A stretch of 64,000 nt of DNA from an uncultured Pseudomonadales bacterium (GTDB lineage Bacteria; Pseudomonadota; Gammaproteobacteria; Pseudomonadales; Azotimanducaceae): assembly GCA_905182155.1 (NCBI GenBank), contig CAJJAX010000001.1:1-64000 (forward strand). Reading direction: 5' to 3'. The notes beneath the pieces were generated by a model. It was not told where the DNA came from and searched no databases. It worked only from the letters and a program-made list of their open reading frames with translations. The number at the start of each line of letters is the position of its first letter. Positions within the stretch are counted from its first letter, which is position 1. Both the position numbers and the translations under genes were made by a program. Below, in pieces: positions 33,821 to 45,630 of the stretch.

Positions 33821-33962
33821 ATTAAAAGCCGCTGATCTGTCCTCTACTGAACTTTGTGTTCAACATCTTGGCACTGATTATAACGCACTGGCCTGACAAT
33901 GACCGCTAGGTTTCTCATCTTCTGCGGCATCCACTGAAAGATCAGCACCCCGCGCTTGCCCG

Positions 33963-35018
33963 TTAGGTCACCAGATCCTGGATCTCAGACAGGGTTAGCC
34001 CGGCTTTTTCTGCCGACTCGCCGATAACAGCCCAAGATTGTGGGTCTATCGGGATGCCCTGGCTCAGGCGATCCCGTCGCGACGCCCGCTCTGGATCGCC
34101 CGGCAAGAGCACTTGTTCAAAGCCTTCGGCTGGCGCCGCGCTACGCGCATAGGCTTGCATGCCCTCCACTTCACGTCGGAACCCTTGCACCCCACCAAAC
34201 AGGTTTGGATCAAGAATCAACATCAACATGTGATTCACTGTGATGTCTTTCTGCTGGTCAAGGTCCTGCATGGTCCATTCACCCGCCAAGGCGCCGCCCA
34301 ACAATTCGCACATCAGGGCAAGGCCCGAGCCTTTATGCTGACCAAAGGGCCCGAGTGAGCCGCCTTCTGCAATCACACCTGGATCCCGCGTGGGCCTGCC
34401 GGCCGCGTCAAACAGCGCGTGCTCAGGGACCAGTTCGTTTTTCATATCGGCGACACGAACTTTGCCCAAGGCAATCGCGCTCGTCGCCATATCCAGAATG
34501 AGCGGCTCTGATTCGGTCGGGACACCGCAACAAAAAGGATTGGTCTGAAGGCGTTTGTCGCGCCCGCCCCACATCGACACAAAGGGTGGATGACCGACCA
34601 CATTCACAAAGTGAATCGAAACCAGGCCTGCCGCCACGCAATGCTCCGCATAGGATCCAATCCGGCCCAAGTGATGATTATTTCGAGAACCGACGCACGC
34701 GATCCCCATTGCACGCGCTTTCTCTATACCTAAATCAGTGGCTTGACGACCGACTACCTGGCCAAAACCAAAGCCGCCGTCAACCAATAAAACAGCGCCG
34801 TGGTCTTTCACAACGGTCGCATCGGCATTGACCTGAAGGCCGCCACGAAGGGCGCTACCCACGTAATTTGGGATCATCCCCACGCCATGAGAGTCGTGCC
34901 CCTTTAAGTTTGCCTCGACCAAATGGTCAGCGGTTTCGACGGCTTTATCGGTCTCGGCACCGAGCCGCTCGAAAATAGCTTGCGCAAACCCTCTCAGTTT
35001 TTGATGGTCAATCAACAT
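33963..35018 (-). CDS. Ldh-family oxidoreductase (malate/(S)-sulfolactate/ureidoglycolate dehydrogenase type)
   Basis: 'LVEANLKGHDSHGVGMIPNYV', 'NNHHLGRIGSYAEHCVAAG', 'GQHKGSGLALMCELLGGAL'. Confidence 0.9.
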   Translation of the reverse strand: MLIDHQKLRGFAQAIFERLGAETDKAVETADHLVEANLKGHDSHGVGMIPNYVGSALRGGLQVNADATVVKDHGAVLLVDGGFGFGQVVGRQATDLGIEKARAMGIACVGSRNNHHLGRIGSYAEHCVAAGLVSIHFVNVVGHPPFVSMWGGRDKRLQTNPFCCGVPTESEPLILDMATSAIALGKVRVADMKNELVPEHALFDAAGRPTRDPGVIAEGGSLGPFGQHKGSGLALMCELLGGALAGEWTMQDLDQQKDITVNHMLMLILDPNLFGGVQGFRREVEGMQAYARSAAPAEGFEQVLLPGDPERASRRDRLSQGIPIDPQSWAVIGESAEKAGLTLSEIQDLVT

Positions 35019-35331
35019 CGATGTGGTCCTTTTAAATACCGGTTGATACCTGTTTTGGCCAATCACCCTTAACGCTCTGCGCAACACGCCTGCCCACTTC
35101 AGCAAGCAACTCATTTCAGACCTAATTTTGATGGCTTTGCCTTGGCCACCTCAGCCAAGAAAGGCGAACCAAGTCTTAGGTCCAATTGAAAACGCCCAGG
35201 CTAATGGTTGCTTCAAGCCGCCACTGCTACGCGCTTTACCACCCTCAGATTACCCCAAGGCGCCGCTTAAGATCCAACCAATGGTTCCGGATTACGCAGA
35301 AGGCCCTCGGTGGGCCGAGATGCCCGATTGA

Positions 35332-36297
35332 TTAATCATAGATCGGGTGAAAGGTGCCAAACGCCGCCTCGCAGAAGGCCCCAGGATCATTGAACCGCTG
35401 GTTTCGATTGAGCCCAGTGATGCGGTCCATTTGCTCGCTCGATAACGCAAAATCTGTGACCGCAAGGTTTTCGCGCATTCGCAGTCCCTGAATACTTTTT
35501 ACAATGACCGACGTTTGCCTTTGGACCCCCCACCGCAGCAAGACTTGCGCCGGTGTTCTTGCAACCTCAACGGCGATGTCAGCAATGGTTGGATGATGCA
35601 GCACCAAGTCTTGCTGACCGGCCATGTCCAACTCCAAATACGACGTTGCACCAAGCGGCGAAAAGGCCGAAACCACCAGTCCCAGCTGTTGCGCGAATCG
35701 AATCATCCGGTCTTGCGTCAAATAAGGGTGCGCTTCCAACTGCAGCACTTCGGGGGGCGAGGCAGCATAATTGATCAGGTCTTGGAGCAAACCCGCGTTA
35801 TAGTTACACACGCCAATATGGCCGACCTGACCTGCGGCCTTGAGCTGAGTCATTGCCTGCCAGGTATCTTGCAGCGGTACTTTCGCAAGGCGCATTGTTG
35901 GTTGGGAAGCGCCGCGGTCATCGATCCACTCAGGCGGGTAGTGGGCCTCGAACGGAACAAAGGCCAAGGCAATCGGGAAATGAATCAGGTACAAATCCAA
36001 ATAATCCAGCTGCAAATCCCGCAGGGTCCGATCGAGCGCCATCGGCACATGATCTGGATGATGATAGGTATTCCACAGCTTTGAGGTAATCCAAAGATCA
36101 GACCGGACGCAAAGCCCAGCTGCCAGCGCGCGCGCAAGCCCTTCGCCAACTTGGGCTTCGTTGCCATAATCGGCTGCCGAATCGAAATGACGATAGCCAG
36201 CTTTCACCGCTTCGAAAACAACATCAGCGCAAATCTCTTGGGGTATTTTCCATAACCCAAATCCAATTGCCGGCATATCCTTTATAACGCTGACCAT
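35332..36297 (-). CDS. Aldo/keto reductase
   Basis: 'GYRHFDSAADYGNEAQVGEGL', 'DYLDLYLIHFPIAL', 'GHIGVCNYNAGLLQDL', 'QLEAHPYL'. Confidence 0.92.
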   Translation of the reverse strand: MVSVIKDMPAIGFGLWKIPQEICADVVFEAVKAGYRHFDSAADYGNEAQVGEGLARALAAGLCVRSDLWITSKLWNTYHHPDHVPMALDRTLRDLQLDYLDLYLIHFPIALAFVPFEAHYPPEWIDDRGASQPTMRLAKVPLQDTWQAMTQLKAAGQVGHIGVCNYNAGLLQDLINYAASPPEVLQLEAHPYLTQDRMIRFAQQLGLVVSAFSPLGATSYLELDMAGQQDLVLHHPTIADIAVEVARTPAQVLLRWGVQRQTSVIVKSIQGLRMRENLAVTDFALSSEQMDRITGLNRNQRFNDPGAFCEAAFGTFHPIYD

Positions 36298-36394
36298 CCC
36301 TTCTTCCTTTTGATCAAATCCTCACTTGGTTAAGCAATCCGTTCAAGACAACGAGCACCCCAACGAATCTTGCCCACCCATTTTATCCAACCGC

Positions 36395-37669
<1,275 letters not shown>

Positions 37670-37688
37670 TCAATCGACCGCGAGTCAT

Positions 37689-38858
37689 TCACGACGTAAT
37701 CTCTCTGAGTTGCCACTGCCCTGCCAACCAAACCAGCTCTCGATCGCCAAGCGATCTTATTCCGGCGCCCTCAAGCACAATGTCCCCCGAGGCCCGCAGG
37801 GTTTCGCTCATTTGCCACTGTTCTTGCAGATTCCCGTCGGGGTGCGCAACAACATGCACCATCCTGGCAACCGGCACGGTTGGAATCGTATCGCTGATCA
37901 TGAGCAGCTCGATATCGAAGCCCGTAGCAGACCGGGCACGGCCAAAAACGGCGCCGATGTTATCGTAGCGACCGCCCCGAGCAACGGTCTGGCCAGACTC
38001 GCGTAGAAACACCGAAAAAACCATGCCGGTATGGTAGTGCAGCCCTCTTAATTCCGACAGATCAAAGCTCACTTGAACATTCTGATTTCGAGTATTGATG
38101 CGCTCACTAAGATACGCCAAGTCATCGATTGCGGTCATTAGCGCCGGCCAACCTTTGAATTTGTCCCGGGCTTGCTCAAGGATGCGGGCGTCACCGGCCA
38201 TCATTGGGAGCTCGCAGATCAACTCAGCAAGCGCACCTGGCAACGCATGCGCCCGGGTCATCTCTGCCAATTCGTCGTGGGCTTTTTTCTGAACCAACGC
38301 AAAAAATTGCGCCTGAACTGATTCAGGTAAGGCTGTCTCAGCCATTAAGGCTCTAAAGAAGCGCACGTCGCCCAGCTCGAGCTGAACCGATTTCATACCC
38401 AGTTGGCTCAGCGATTCAATCATCAGGCTAATGATCTCGACATCCCCGGCAAGACTCGGTTCACCAAAGAGTTCCGCGCCGACCTTTAACGGGCTGCGCG
38501 AGGCCAGCATGTGCGCCGGCCGGCTTTGTAAAACAAAATCGGCATAACACAGGCGTGTTGCGGCATCCCGGGGCAGGCTATGCGCATCGATCCGCGCGGC
38601 TTGGGGGGTCAAATCTGCGGGCAGACCCATCATCCGGCCTGAAAGCTGATCGATCACTTTAAAGGTTTTAAGATCGAGATCTCGACCGGTGCCGGTGAGG
38701 AGCGATTCCAAGTATTCGAGCTTCGGCGGGATGATGTACTCATATCCCCAGCTTTTAAATAGGTCCAGCAGGATTCTGCGACCTTGCTCTATCTTGCTCG
38801 CAGTCTCAGGCAAAATGTCTTCGACACCCTCTGGGAGGAGCCAGTGCTCTATGGTCAT
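37689..38858 (-). CDS. hisZ: ATP phosphoribosyltransferase regulatory subunit
   Basis: HisRS-like 'WLLPEGVEDILPETASKIEQGRRILLDLFKSWGYEYIIPPKLEYLESLLTGTG'; next to purA. Confidence 0.94.
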   Translation of the reverse strand: MTIEHWLLPEGVEDILPETASKIEQGRRILLDLFKSWGYEYIIPPKLEYLESLLTGTGRDLDLKTFKVIDQLSGRMMGLPADLTPQAARIDAHSLPRDAATRLCYADFVLQSRPAHMLASRSPLKVGAELFGEPSLAGDVEIISLMIESLSQLGMKSVQLELGDVRFFRALMAETALPESVQAQFFALVQKKAHDELAEMTRAHALPGALAELICELPMMAGDARILEQARDKFKGWPALMTAIDDLAYLSERINTRNQNVQVSFDLSELRGLHYHTGMVFSVFLRESGQTVARGGRYDNIGAVFGRARSATGFDIELLMISDTIPTVPVARMVHVVAHPDGNLQEQWQMSETLRASGDIVLEGAGIRSLGDRELVWLAGQWQLREITS

Positions 38859-38872
38859 AACGCTTTTACTTC

Positions 38873-39064
38873 CTAACCGTTCAACCAGTAAAGCATCAAC
38901 GTGCCAAGCACCATCAATACCAAACCGTAAATTCTGAGTGACCGTTCATCGATCCCTTGAGCCTGTAATACCATTGCCTTCCATGCTCTAGGCGATGCAA
39001 ATGGTATCAGGCCTTCAATGACCAACACTAGACAGAGCGCAACCCAAAGGTCATCCAGGGTCAT
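38873..39064 (-). CDS. DUF2065 small membrane protein
   Basis: 'LCLVLVIEGLIPFASPRAWKAMVLQAQGIDERSLRIYGLVLMVLGTLMLYWL'. Confidence 0.88.
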   Translation of the reverse strand: MTLDDLWVALCLVLVIEGLIPFASPRAWKAMVLQAQGIDERSLRIYGLVLMVLGTLMLYWLNG

Positions 39065-39088
39065 CTGTTTACCAGCTTTAAGGCTCGA

Positions 39089-39967
39089 TCACTTTTTCAG
39101 CGCGTGGCTGTTGTTTAAATACTTAAAGAAATCACTGTTGGGATCCAAAATCAGCATGTCACTTTTTTGTGAAAAAGTACGTTTATAGGCCGCCATGCTG
39201 CGATAAAACTTATAGAACTCTTTGTCTTCATTAAATGCTTTGGCATAGGTTGCCGCGGCTTGTGCATCCCCATCACCGCGAACCACTTCAGCCTGGCCGT
39301 AGGCCTCGGCTAAAATCACCTCACGCTGCCGATCTGCATCCGCTCGAATACCAACTGCCAGCTCTTGGCCTTTGGCTCGATGTTCTTTGGCTTCAATATC
39401 TCGTTCGGTGTTCATTCGATTGTAAACCGACTGGCTCACCTCTTGAGGTAAATCAATCCGCTTCACCCGAACATCAACAACTTCAATGCCAAGCTCCGCA
39501 TTCGCCACCTCATTGAGACCGGCCACCAAATCAATCATCAACTCATCACGCTGCCCAGAAACCACCTCATGTAGCGTGCGCTTACTGATCTCATTTCGCA
39601 GGCCATTATTAATTCGCTGCTTCAACAGTTCTTCTGCCCGACGCTGGTCACCGGAGGTTGCCGTGTAGTATTTCTCAACCTTCTTGATTCTAAACTTGGC
39701 AAAGGAATCAACAATTAGGGCCTTTTTTTCCAAGGTTAAAAACCGTTCGGCGGGTGCATCAACCGTGAGCACTCGACCGTCAAAGGCTCTCACCTCTTCG
39801 ATAAAGGGCAATTTCAAGTGGATGCCGGTCGAAATATCGGGATTCACGACAGCCCCGACCCGCAATAAGACCCCGCGCTGCATTTCATTCAAGATGTAGA
39901 TCGAATTGGAGCCCACAAACAATACACCGGCCACAAGAACAATGATCACTGCTAAACGATTCGACAT
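39089..39967 (-). CDS. hflC: HflC, protease modulator (SPFH domain)
   Basis: 'SNSIYILNEMQRGVLLRVGAVVNPDISTGIHLKLPFIEEVRAFDGRVLTVDAPAERFLTLEKK'. Confidence 0.95.
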   Translation of the reverse strand: MSNRLAVIIVLVAGVLFVGSNSIYILNEMQRGVLLRVGAVVNPDISTGIHLKLPFIEEVRAFDGRVLTVDAPAERFLTLEKKALIVDSFAKFRIKKVEKYYTATSGDQRRAEELLKQRINNGLRNEISKRTLHEVVSGQRDELMIDLVAGLNEVANAELGIEVVDVRVKRIDLPQEVSQSVYNRMNTERDIEAKEHRAKGQELAVGIRADADRQREVILAEAYGQAEVVRGDGDAQAAATYAKAFNEDKEFYKFYRSMAAYKRTFSQKSDMLILDPNSDFFKYLNNSHALKK

Positions 39968-40019
39968 GGTATGTCTCCTAAAGTTTTACTGTCGATCCCG
40001 ACGGGTTCGGACAGACGTA

Positions 40020-41114
40020 TTATCTTGTGGCCGCTGGGAGACGGCGCAACGCAGTAACGTCTACATTAGAGGCATTGCTGCCGCTTTGCTGAGTCAGTTT
40101 GTCGAGCGGCAAATACATCATGTTATTACCCCCCTCGACATCGATCATGACTTTTGAGGCATTCGACATGACGGCTTCCATGGTATCGAGATACATTCGC
40201 TCGCGAGTCACTTCAGGTGCAGCCTTGTATTCCACATAGAGCTTGCTAAATCGCTGGGCCTCACCGCTCGCCTGAGCAACAACCCGCTGCCGATAGCCTT
40301 CAGACTCTTCCATATATTTCTGGGCTTCCCCGCGCGCTTCTGGGATCACTTGATTGGCATAGGCATCGGCTTCGTTACGAACCCTGACTTCATCTTCGCG
40401 TGCTCGAATGACCTCATCGAAAGCCTCTCGGACCGCGTCCGGTGGCGCGGTTTCATCCACGTTAACCTGGGTAACATAAATCCCAGTGCCATAGGCATTC
40501 ATGTAGTCTTGGATTCGGATTTTGATTTCATCCCCCATGACGGCGCGCCCTTCGGTAAGCACCTCATCCATTTCGGTACTGCCAACCACATGCCGAACGG
40601 CGCTTTCGGTGGACTGATGTAAGCTTTTTTCTGGCTCTCTGACTTGCAAAGCATAGCTTTTCACATTTTCAATGACGTATTGAACCGTGAGCTTAACCTT
40701 CACAATGTTTTCATCCTCAGTCAGCATCTCTGAATCGTGGGGATGCGAGCGAACCCTTGAGGTGTTGTGAATAATCACTTGGTCCACAATCGGCGGGTAC
40801 CAGCTCAGACCGGGCATCACGACCGCTTCCTGAACCTTGCCAAACCGGAGCACAACGCCTCGCTCTTGTTCGTCTAAGGTATAAACGCCCATAAAGCCAT
40901 AGCCAATAATGAGCACCCCAAGCACCAAGGCGACCAGTGACGATTTCACACCTTTGCCGCCGGATGAGCTGCCTGAGCCACCACCGCCGCCGAACATGCC
41001 GCCTAAATTGTCTTTGAGTTTCTTAAACGCCTCGTCCAAATCAGGCGGTCCCTGATCCTGGCGACTGCCCCAAGGGTCTTTTTCACCGTCGTTACCGGGT
41101 TCATTCCACGCCAT
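40020..41114 (-). CDS. hflK: HflK, protease modulator (SPFH domain)
   Basis: 'MAWNEPGNDGEKDPWGSRQDQGPPDLDEAFKKLKDNLGGMFGGGGG'. Confidence 0.96.
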   Translation of the reverse strand: MAWNEPGNDGEKDPWGSRQDQGPPDLDEAFKKLKDNLGGMFGGGGGSGSSSGGKGVKSSLVALVLGVLIIGYGFMGVYTLDEQERGVVLRFGKVQEAVVMPGLSWYPPIVDQVIIHNTSRVRSHPHDSEMLTEDENIVKVKLTVQYVIENVKSYALQVREPEKSLHQSTESAVRHVVGSTEMDEVLTEGRAVMGDEIKIRIQDYMNAYGTGIYVTQVNVDETAPPDAVREAFDEVIRAREDEVRVRNEADAYANQVIPEARGEAQKYMEESEGYRQRVVAQASGEAQRFSKLYVEYKAAPEVTRERMYLDTMEAVMSNASKVMIDVEGGNNMMYLPLDKLTQQSGSNASNVDVTALRRLPAATR

Positions 41115-41175
41115 AGTCTTCTCCAAATCCTGAGATTTCGTTTATCTTCCCACTAATTGATCCAAGTTGCATTGC

Positions 41176-42456
41176 TTAACCCGCTTTCGTCGCGCTCAAT
41201 GCGGCGTTTAGCCGCGCCAAATTCTTCTTTTCTATACGAAGATGCATTGCAATCGTGCCACTGTCATCCATAACCTCGTCGATCACGGCGGCCAACTCAA
41301 AGCATTTCGCCCGAATCATACCTTGCTCTGGCCGGAGTGAAATGACCGTCGTAACCACATCATCTGCGATGAGCTCATCAAGGCAGGACAACAGCTCCGG
41401 TAACCCAATCCCGGTCAGGGAAGAGACTTGCACAGAATAGGGTTTACCCTCAGCATCCCGACGCACCAACGGTCCAGTCACTCCCTGAAGATCAGACTTA
41501 TTCAGAACGAGCAGTTGCGGCACCTCTTTGGCGCCAATTTCAGCCAAAACTTTGTTGACCGAATCCATCCGCTCTTGCTTTTCACCGGCTGACGCATCCA
41601 CCACATGCAGAATGAGGGTTGCCTCGCTCACCTCTTGAAGCGTTGCCTTAAACGACTCGACCAAACCATGGGGTAGGGCTCTGATAAAACCCACTGTGTC
41701 CGAGATAACGGCTTTCCCCGCGAGGGGCAAACTAATCTGTCGAAGGGTCGGATCCAACGTCGCAAACAACTGGTCTGCTGCGTGAACGGCGGACTGAGTC
41801 ATCCGGTTAAATAACGTCGATTTTCCCGCGTTGGTATACCCCGCGAGGGCAACGGTTGCGGTTTCCGATCGCGCTCTCGCGCGGCGACTTTGATTTCGTT
41901 GCCGCTGAACGCGCTCCAATCGCTCCTTAATTTTTTTATTGCGAGCTGCCAATAAACGCTGGTCTGATTCTAGCTGCGTTTCACCCGCACCACCAAGCCC
42001 GGCACCCGCGCCGCCTCGTTGACGATCAAGGTGGGTCCACCCTCGAACAAGTCGAGAGGCGCTGTGCTCCAATTGCGCGAGCTCAACCTGAAGCTTGCCC
42101 TCATGGGTTCGAGCGCGTTGCGCAAAGATTTCTAGGATCAACCCGGTTCGGCCTAACACCCGCAGATCCAAGGCGCCCTCAAGATTACGCTCCTGGGTCG
42201 ACGAGAGGTCTTCGCTAAACAACACCAGGTTGGCATTGACTGCTTCTGCGGCCGCCTTAATTTCATCGACTTTTCCAGATCCCACCATCGTTTTAGGATG
42301 CGGATCCCGACGGGCACTCTCGATCAGTCCAACGACCGCCATACCGGCCGACCGAGCCAGTTCTTGAACTTCCTCGTGGGTCGCAAGATCCGACGTCTTG
42401 TTCCGAATAAAAACGAGCATCGCCTTCGAGCCCGGCGCTGGCCGGTCAAAAAACAT
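41176..42456 (-). CDS. hflX: GTPase HflX
   Basis: 'GGAGAGLGGAGETQLESDQRLLAARNKKIKERLE', 'VALAGYTNAGKSTLFNRMT'. Confidence 0.97.
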   Translation of the reverse strand: MFFDRPAPGSKAMLVFIRNKTSDLATHEEVQELARSAGMAVVGLIESARRDPHPKTMVGSGKVDEIKAAAEAVNANLVLFSEDLSSTQERNLEGALDLRVLGRTGLILEIFAQRARTHEGKLQVELAQLEHSASRLVRGWTHLDRQRGGAGAGLGGAGETQLESDQRLLAARNKKIKERLERVQRQRNQSRRARARSETATVALAGYTNAGKSTLFNRMTQSAVHAADQLFATLDPTLRQISLPLAGKAVISDTVGFIRALPHGLVESFKATLQEVSEATLILHVVDASAGEKQERMDSVNKVLAEIGAKEVPQLLVLNKSDLQGVTGPLVRRDAEGKPYSVQVSSLTGIGLPELLSCLDELIADDVVTTVISLRPEQGMIRAKCFELAAVIDEVMDDSGTIAMHLRIEKKNLARLNAALSATKAG

Positions 42457-42473
42457 AACAGCAACCTAGGTCT

Positions 42474-42716
42474 TTAATCGAGAACCTCCAATGGATCATC
42501 AAAATCGATCTTGACCGCTCGCGAGGGCACAACCGTTGAGATCGCTGATTTATAAATCATTTGATTGACTGTGTTTCGCAACAAAATAACAAACTGATCA
42601 AAAGATTCGATTTGCCCCTGAAGTTTAATCCCACTGACCAAGAAGATAGAAACGGGGATTCTCTCCTTCCTCAGCGCGTTTAAGAATGGGTCCTGTAGAG
42701 ACTGACCTTTCGACAT
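42474..42716 (-). CDS. hfq: RNA chaperone Hfq
   Basis: '[66 protein letters not shown]'. Confidence 0.98.
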   Translation of the reverse strand: MSKGQSLQDPFLNALRKERIPVSIFLVSGIKLQGQIESFDQFVILLRNTVNQMIYKSAISTVVPSRAVKIDFDDPLEVLD

Positions 42717-42882
42717 AATGACTCCTAATTACTTCAAAACGCTGGCCTGTCCAACGCACTCACCGTATTGACGATAGGATCACAGGGCTTGACGCGCGCC
42801 AATCGCGCTCGCTCGAGCTTAACTTACCCACCACTGTTCTCGGAAAGCGTCGATTTGCCGACGTCGTCGACGCACGGCTTCC

Positions 42883-43812
42883 TTACGATGCTTTTATCAA
42901 TATGTTGGCGACCGGTTCGATTTTCAAGAGCGCATCGAGCGATGCCGTCGATATTTTTTTGACGGTTTCAAACGAGCGTAACCAGGTGAACTGACGTTTG
43001 GCCAATTGCCGAGTCGCAATAATCGCTTTTTCACGCATTACATCGAAGCCAAGATCCCCTTCCAGGAACTGCCAAGCCTGCCGATAACCCACGGCCTTCA
43101 TGGCCGGCAGCGCATCATGCAAGGCATATTTCGCCCGCAACTGTTCAACCTCAGCGACCAGCCCTCGGTCCAACATGTCATCGAAGCGAACCTCAATTTG
43201 ATGGTGAAGTTGCGCTCGGGACTCAGGCATGATTGCAACTTCAGTGAGGCTCGCGCCAATCCCAAGCTGACCTTTCGCCTGCAAAGCCGTCAAGGTTTGA
43301 CCCGTAAGCCGATAAACCTCCATCGCGCGCTGGAGCCGCTGACGATCTGAGGGTTTGATTCTGGCTGCAGCGACCGGATCGATCCGCCGAAGCGCATCAT
43401 GCAGAAAGGGCCAACCCTGCGACTCAGCGATCTCGAGGATTTCATGTCGGATCATCGAGTCAGCTTCCGGCAAGTCGGCGATGCCATCGCGCAAGGCCTT
43501 GAGGTACAACATGGTGCCGCCAACCAAAACCGGTAGCCGTCCTCTTGATTGAACCGCGTCAATGGCGCGCCGTGCATCCTGACAAAAATCAAAGGCGGTA
43601 TAGGGATCCGTTGGCGCACGAATATCAAGGAGATGATGTGGCACCAAAGCCTGCTGGGCTTGATCGGGCTTTGCGGTCCCAATGTCCATATCGGTATAGA
43701 CCTGCGCCGAATCAACGCTCACGATTTCGACGTTAAATCGGTCAGCCAAAGCGTAAGCAAGTGCTGACTTACCCGATGCCGTTGGCCCCGTGATCACTAA
43801 GGCTTGGGTCAA
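42883..43812 (-). CDS. miaA: tRNA dimethylallyltransferase
   Basis: 'VITGPTASGKSALAYALADRFNVEIVSVDSAQVYTDMDIGTAKPD'. Confidence 0.97.
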   Translation of the reverse strand: MTQALVITGPTASGKSALAYALADRFNVEIVSVDSAQVYTDMDIGTAKPDQAQQALVPHHLLDIRAPTDPYTAFDFCQDARRAIDAVQSRGRLPVLVGGTMLYLKALRDGIADLPEADSMIRHEILEIAESQGWPFLHDALRRIDPVAAARIKPSDRQRLQRAMEVYRLTGQTLTALQAKGQLGIGASLTEVAIMPESRAQLHHQIEVRFDDMLDRGLVAEVEQLRAKYALHDALPAMKAVGYRQAWQFLEGDLGFDVMREKAIIATRQLAKRQFTWLRSFETVKKISTASLDALLKIEPVANILIKAS

Positions 43813-43842
43813 GCTTATTGGCCTCTCATCTAATAAAGATAG

Positions 43843-45630
43843 TCATTCCTCTACCGTCAGTTGAGACCAAGTCGGTCGACCATGATTGCACTGCCCACTT
43901 CGCTCCGTAATTTCCATGTCTCGCAACAACGCATTCATCTCGGGTATCGACAGCTTGCGATTGGCCCGCACAGAACCATGGCACGCCATCGTCGACAGTA
44001 ATTCATCCCGACCATCATTAATTCTATTGCTGGAACCAAACTCGAGGAAATCCGAGAGCACGTCGCGCACCAATTGCTCAGAAGAATCTCGGCTCAGCAT
44101 CGCCGGGACACCGCGAATGATCACACTCTCCTCAGAGACAACCTCAAGCTGCAGCCCAATCTCACTCAACTCAACCGCATGCTCAGTAACCAGCGCAACT
44201 TCGCGCGAACTTAAAGCAAGGCTAACCGGAACCAGCAGCGGCTGGGTTTTAAGACCATCGGCATCCATTGCCCGCTTTAAGCGCTCATAGGTAATGCGTT
44301 CATGGGCGGCGTGCATATCAACCGCAACCAACCCGTTCACATTTTGAGCGAGAATATAAACGCCATGTAATTGGCCGAGCGCAAATCCCAAGGGCGGGAT
44401 TTCGGCGCCGTCATCGAGCCCAGCATCAAAACCGAGGGTCGTCCCGGTCCAGTTACTCGGACTCTGACTGGGCGATTGTGACAGGCCAAAAAACCCCGTG
44501 CCCTGATTGCTCCGACTGGTAAACGCCATATTTCTTTGAACATAACCAGGATCGATCGGTGCCAACTCAGACAGACCGCCCTCAAAACCAGGTTCCAGCA
44601 CCTGATTGGGGGCATGACCACCTTCCGGCCGCACCGATGCCAAAACCTGATGGATTGTTCGATAAATGAGATCATGGACCGCGCGACTCTCCCGAAACCG
44701 AACTTCGTGCTTGGTCGGGTGGACATTCACATCGACCAAATTCGGGTCAAGGTTCAAAAATATGGCATACACCGGATGCCTGCCATGAAACAGCACATCT
44801 TTATAGCCCTGACGCACCGCATGACTACAGACCTTGTCACGAATACAACGATCGTTCACAAAAAAATACTGTTGGTCGGCTTGGCTCCTCGAATAGGTGG
44901 GGAGCGAAATCCAGCCCTTTAGCTGCATCGTCCCAATCTGTTCTTCAAAATACAGCGCTTGATCTAAAAAACTTTGACCAAAAACAGCTTTGATTCGGTG
45001 GTGTTGATCTTCTACCGCTCTGGCAGCCTGAAATTGACGATAAACTTTGCCATTGTGGGTCACCATAATCGCAACCGCCGGATGGCTTAACGTCATTTTA
45101 CGAATCACATCGTCGATCCGACCCAATTCAGTTTTTTCCGCTCTCAGAAATTTTCTGCGCGCCGGCGTGTTGAAAAATAAATCTCTGACTTCAACCGTTG
45201 TACCCTGAGGATGAGGCGCTGGGATAACCTCAGACGTCATAGCTTCGCCATGAACTTGTACGGCATACCCTGACTTTTCTGTCGTTGCGTTCGAGGTCAT
45301 CACCAATTTAGACACCGAGGCAATCGAGGCCAACGCTTCGCCCCGGAAACCAAGCGAACGAATGCCTTCGAGGTCCGACTCAGTAAATATCTTTGAGGTT
45401 GCATGCCGAGACAAGGCAAGGGCCAAGTCTTCCCGCTGAATGCCGCGGCCATTATCCCGAACTCGAATTAATTGACTGCCGCCCGCTTCAAGCACCAGAT
45501 CGATTCGACTGGCACCGGCATCAACCGCATTTTCAATAAGCTCTTTCACCACAGATGCCGGACGCTCGACCACTTCCCCTGCGGCAATCTGATTGGCTAA
45601 CCGGCTGGATAACAGTTGGATTCGATTCAC
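43843..45630 (-). CDS. mutL: DNA mismatch repair protein MutL
   Basis: 'IQLLSSRLANQIAAGEVVERPASVVKELIENAVDAGASRIDL', 'LGFRGEALASIASVSK'. Confidence 0.97.
   Translation of the reverse strand: MNRIQLLSSRLANQIAAGEVVERPASVVKELIENAVDAGASRIDLVLEAGGSQLIRVRDNGRGIQREDLALALSRHATSKIFTESDLEGIRSLGFRGEALASIASVSKLVMTSNATTEKSGYAVQVHGEAMTSEVIPAPHPQGTTVEVRDLFFNTPARRKFLRAEKTELGRIDDVIRKMTLSHPAVAIMVTHNGKVYRQFQAARAVEDQHHRIKAVFGQSFLDQALYFEEQIGTMQLKGWISLPTYSRSQADQQYFFVNDRCIRDKVCSHAVRQGYKDVLFHGRHPVYAIFLNLDPNLVDVNVHPTKHEVRFRESRAVHDLIYRTIHQVLASVRPEGGHAPNQVLEPGFEGGLSELAPIDPGYVQRNMAFTSRSNQGTGFFGLSQSPSQSPSNWTGTTLGFDAGLDDGAEIPPLGFALGQLHGVYILAQNVNGLVAVDMHAAHERITYERLKRAMDADGLKTQPLLVPVSLALSSREVALVTEHAVELSEIGLQLEVVSEESVIIRGVPAMLSRDSSEQLVRDVLSDFLEFGSSNRINDGRDELLSTMACHGSVRANRKLSIPEMNALLRDMEITERSGQCNHGRPTWSQLTVEE

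Noticed and set aside
35128-35331. 67-aa plus-strand ORF between Ldh-family and aldo/keto reductase genes
   Set aside because: Proline-rich, no recognised domain, no clear RBS; insufficient support.
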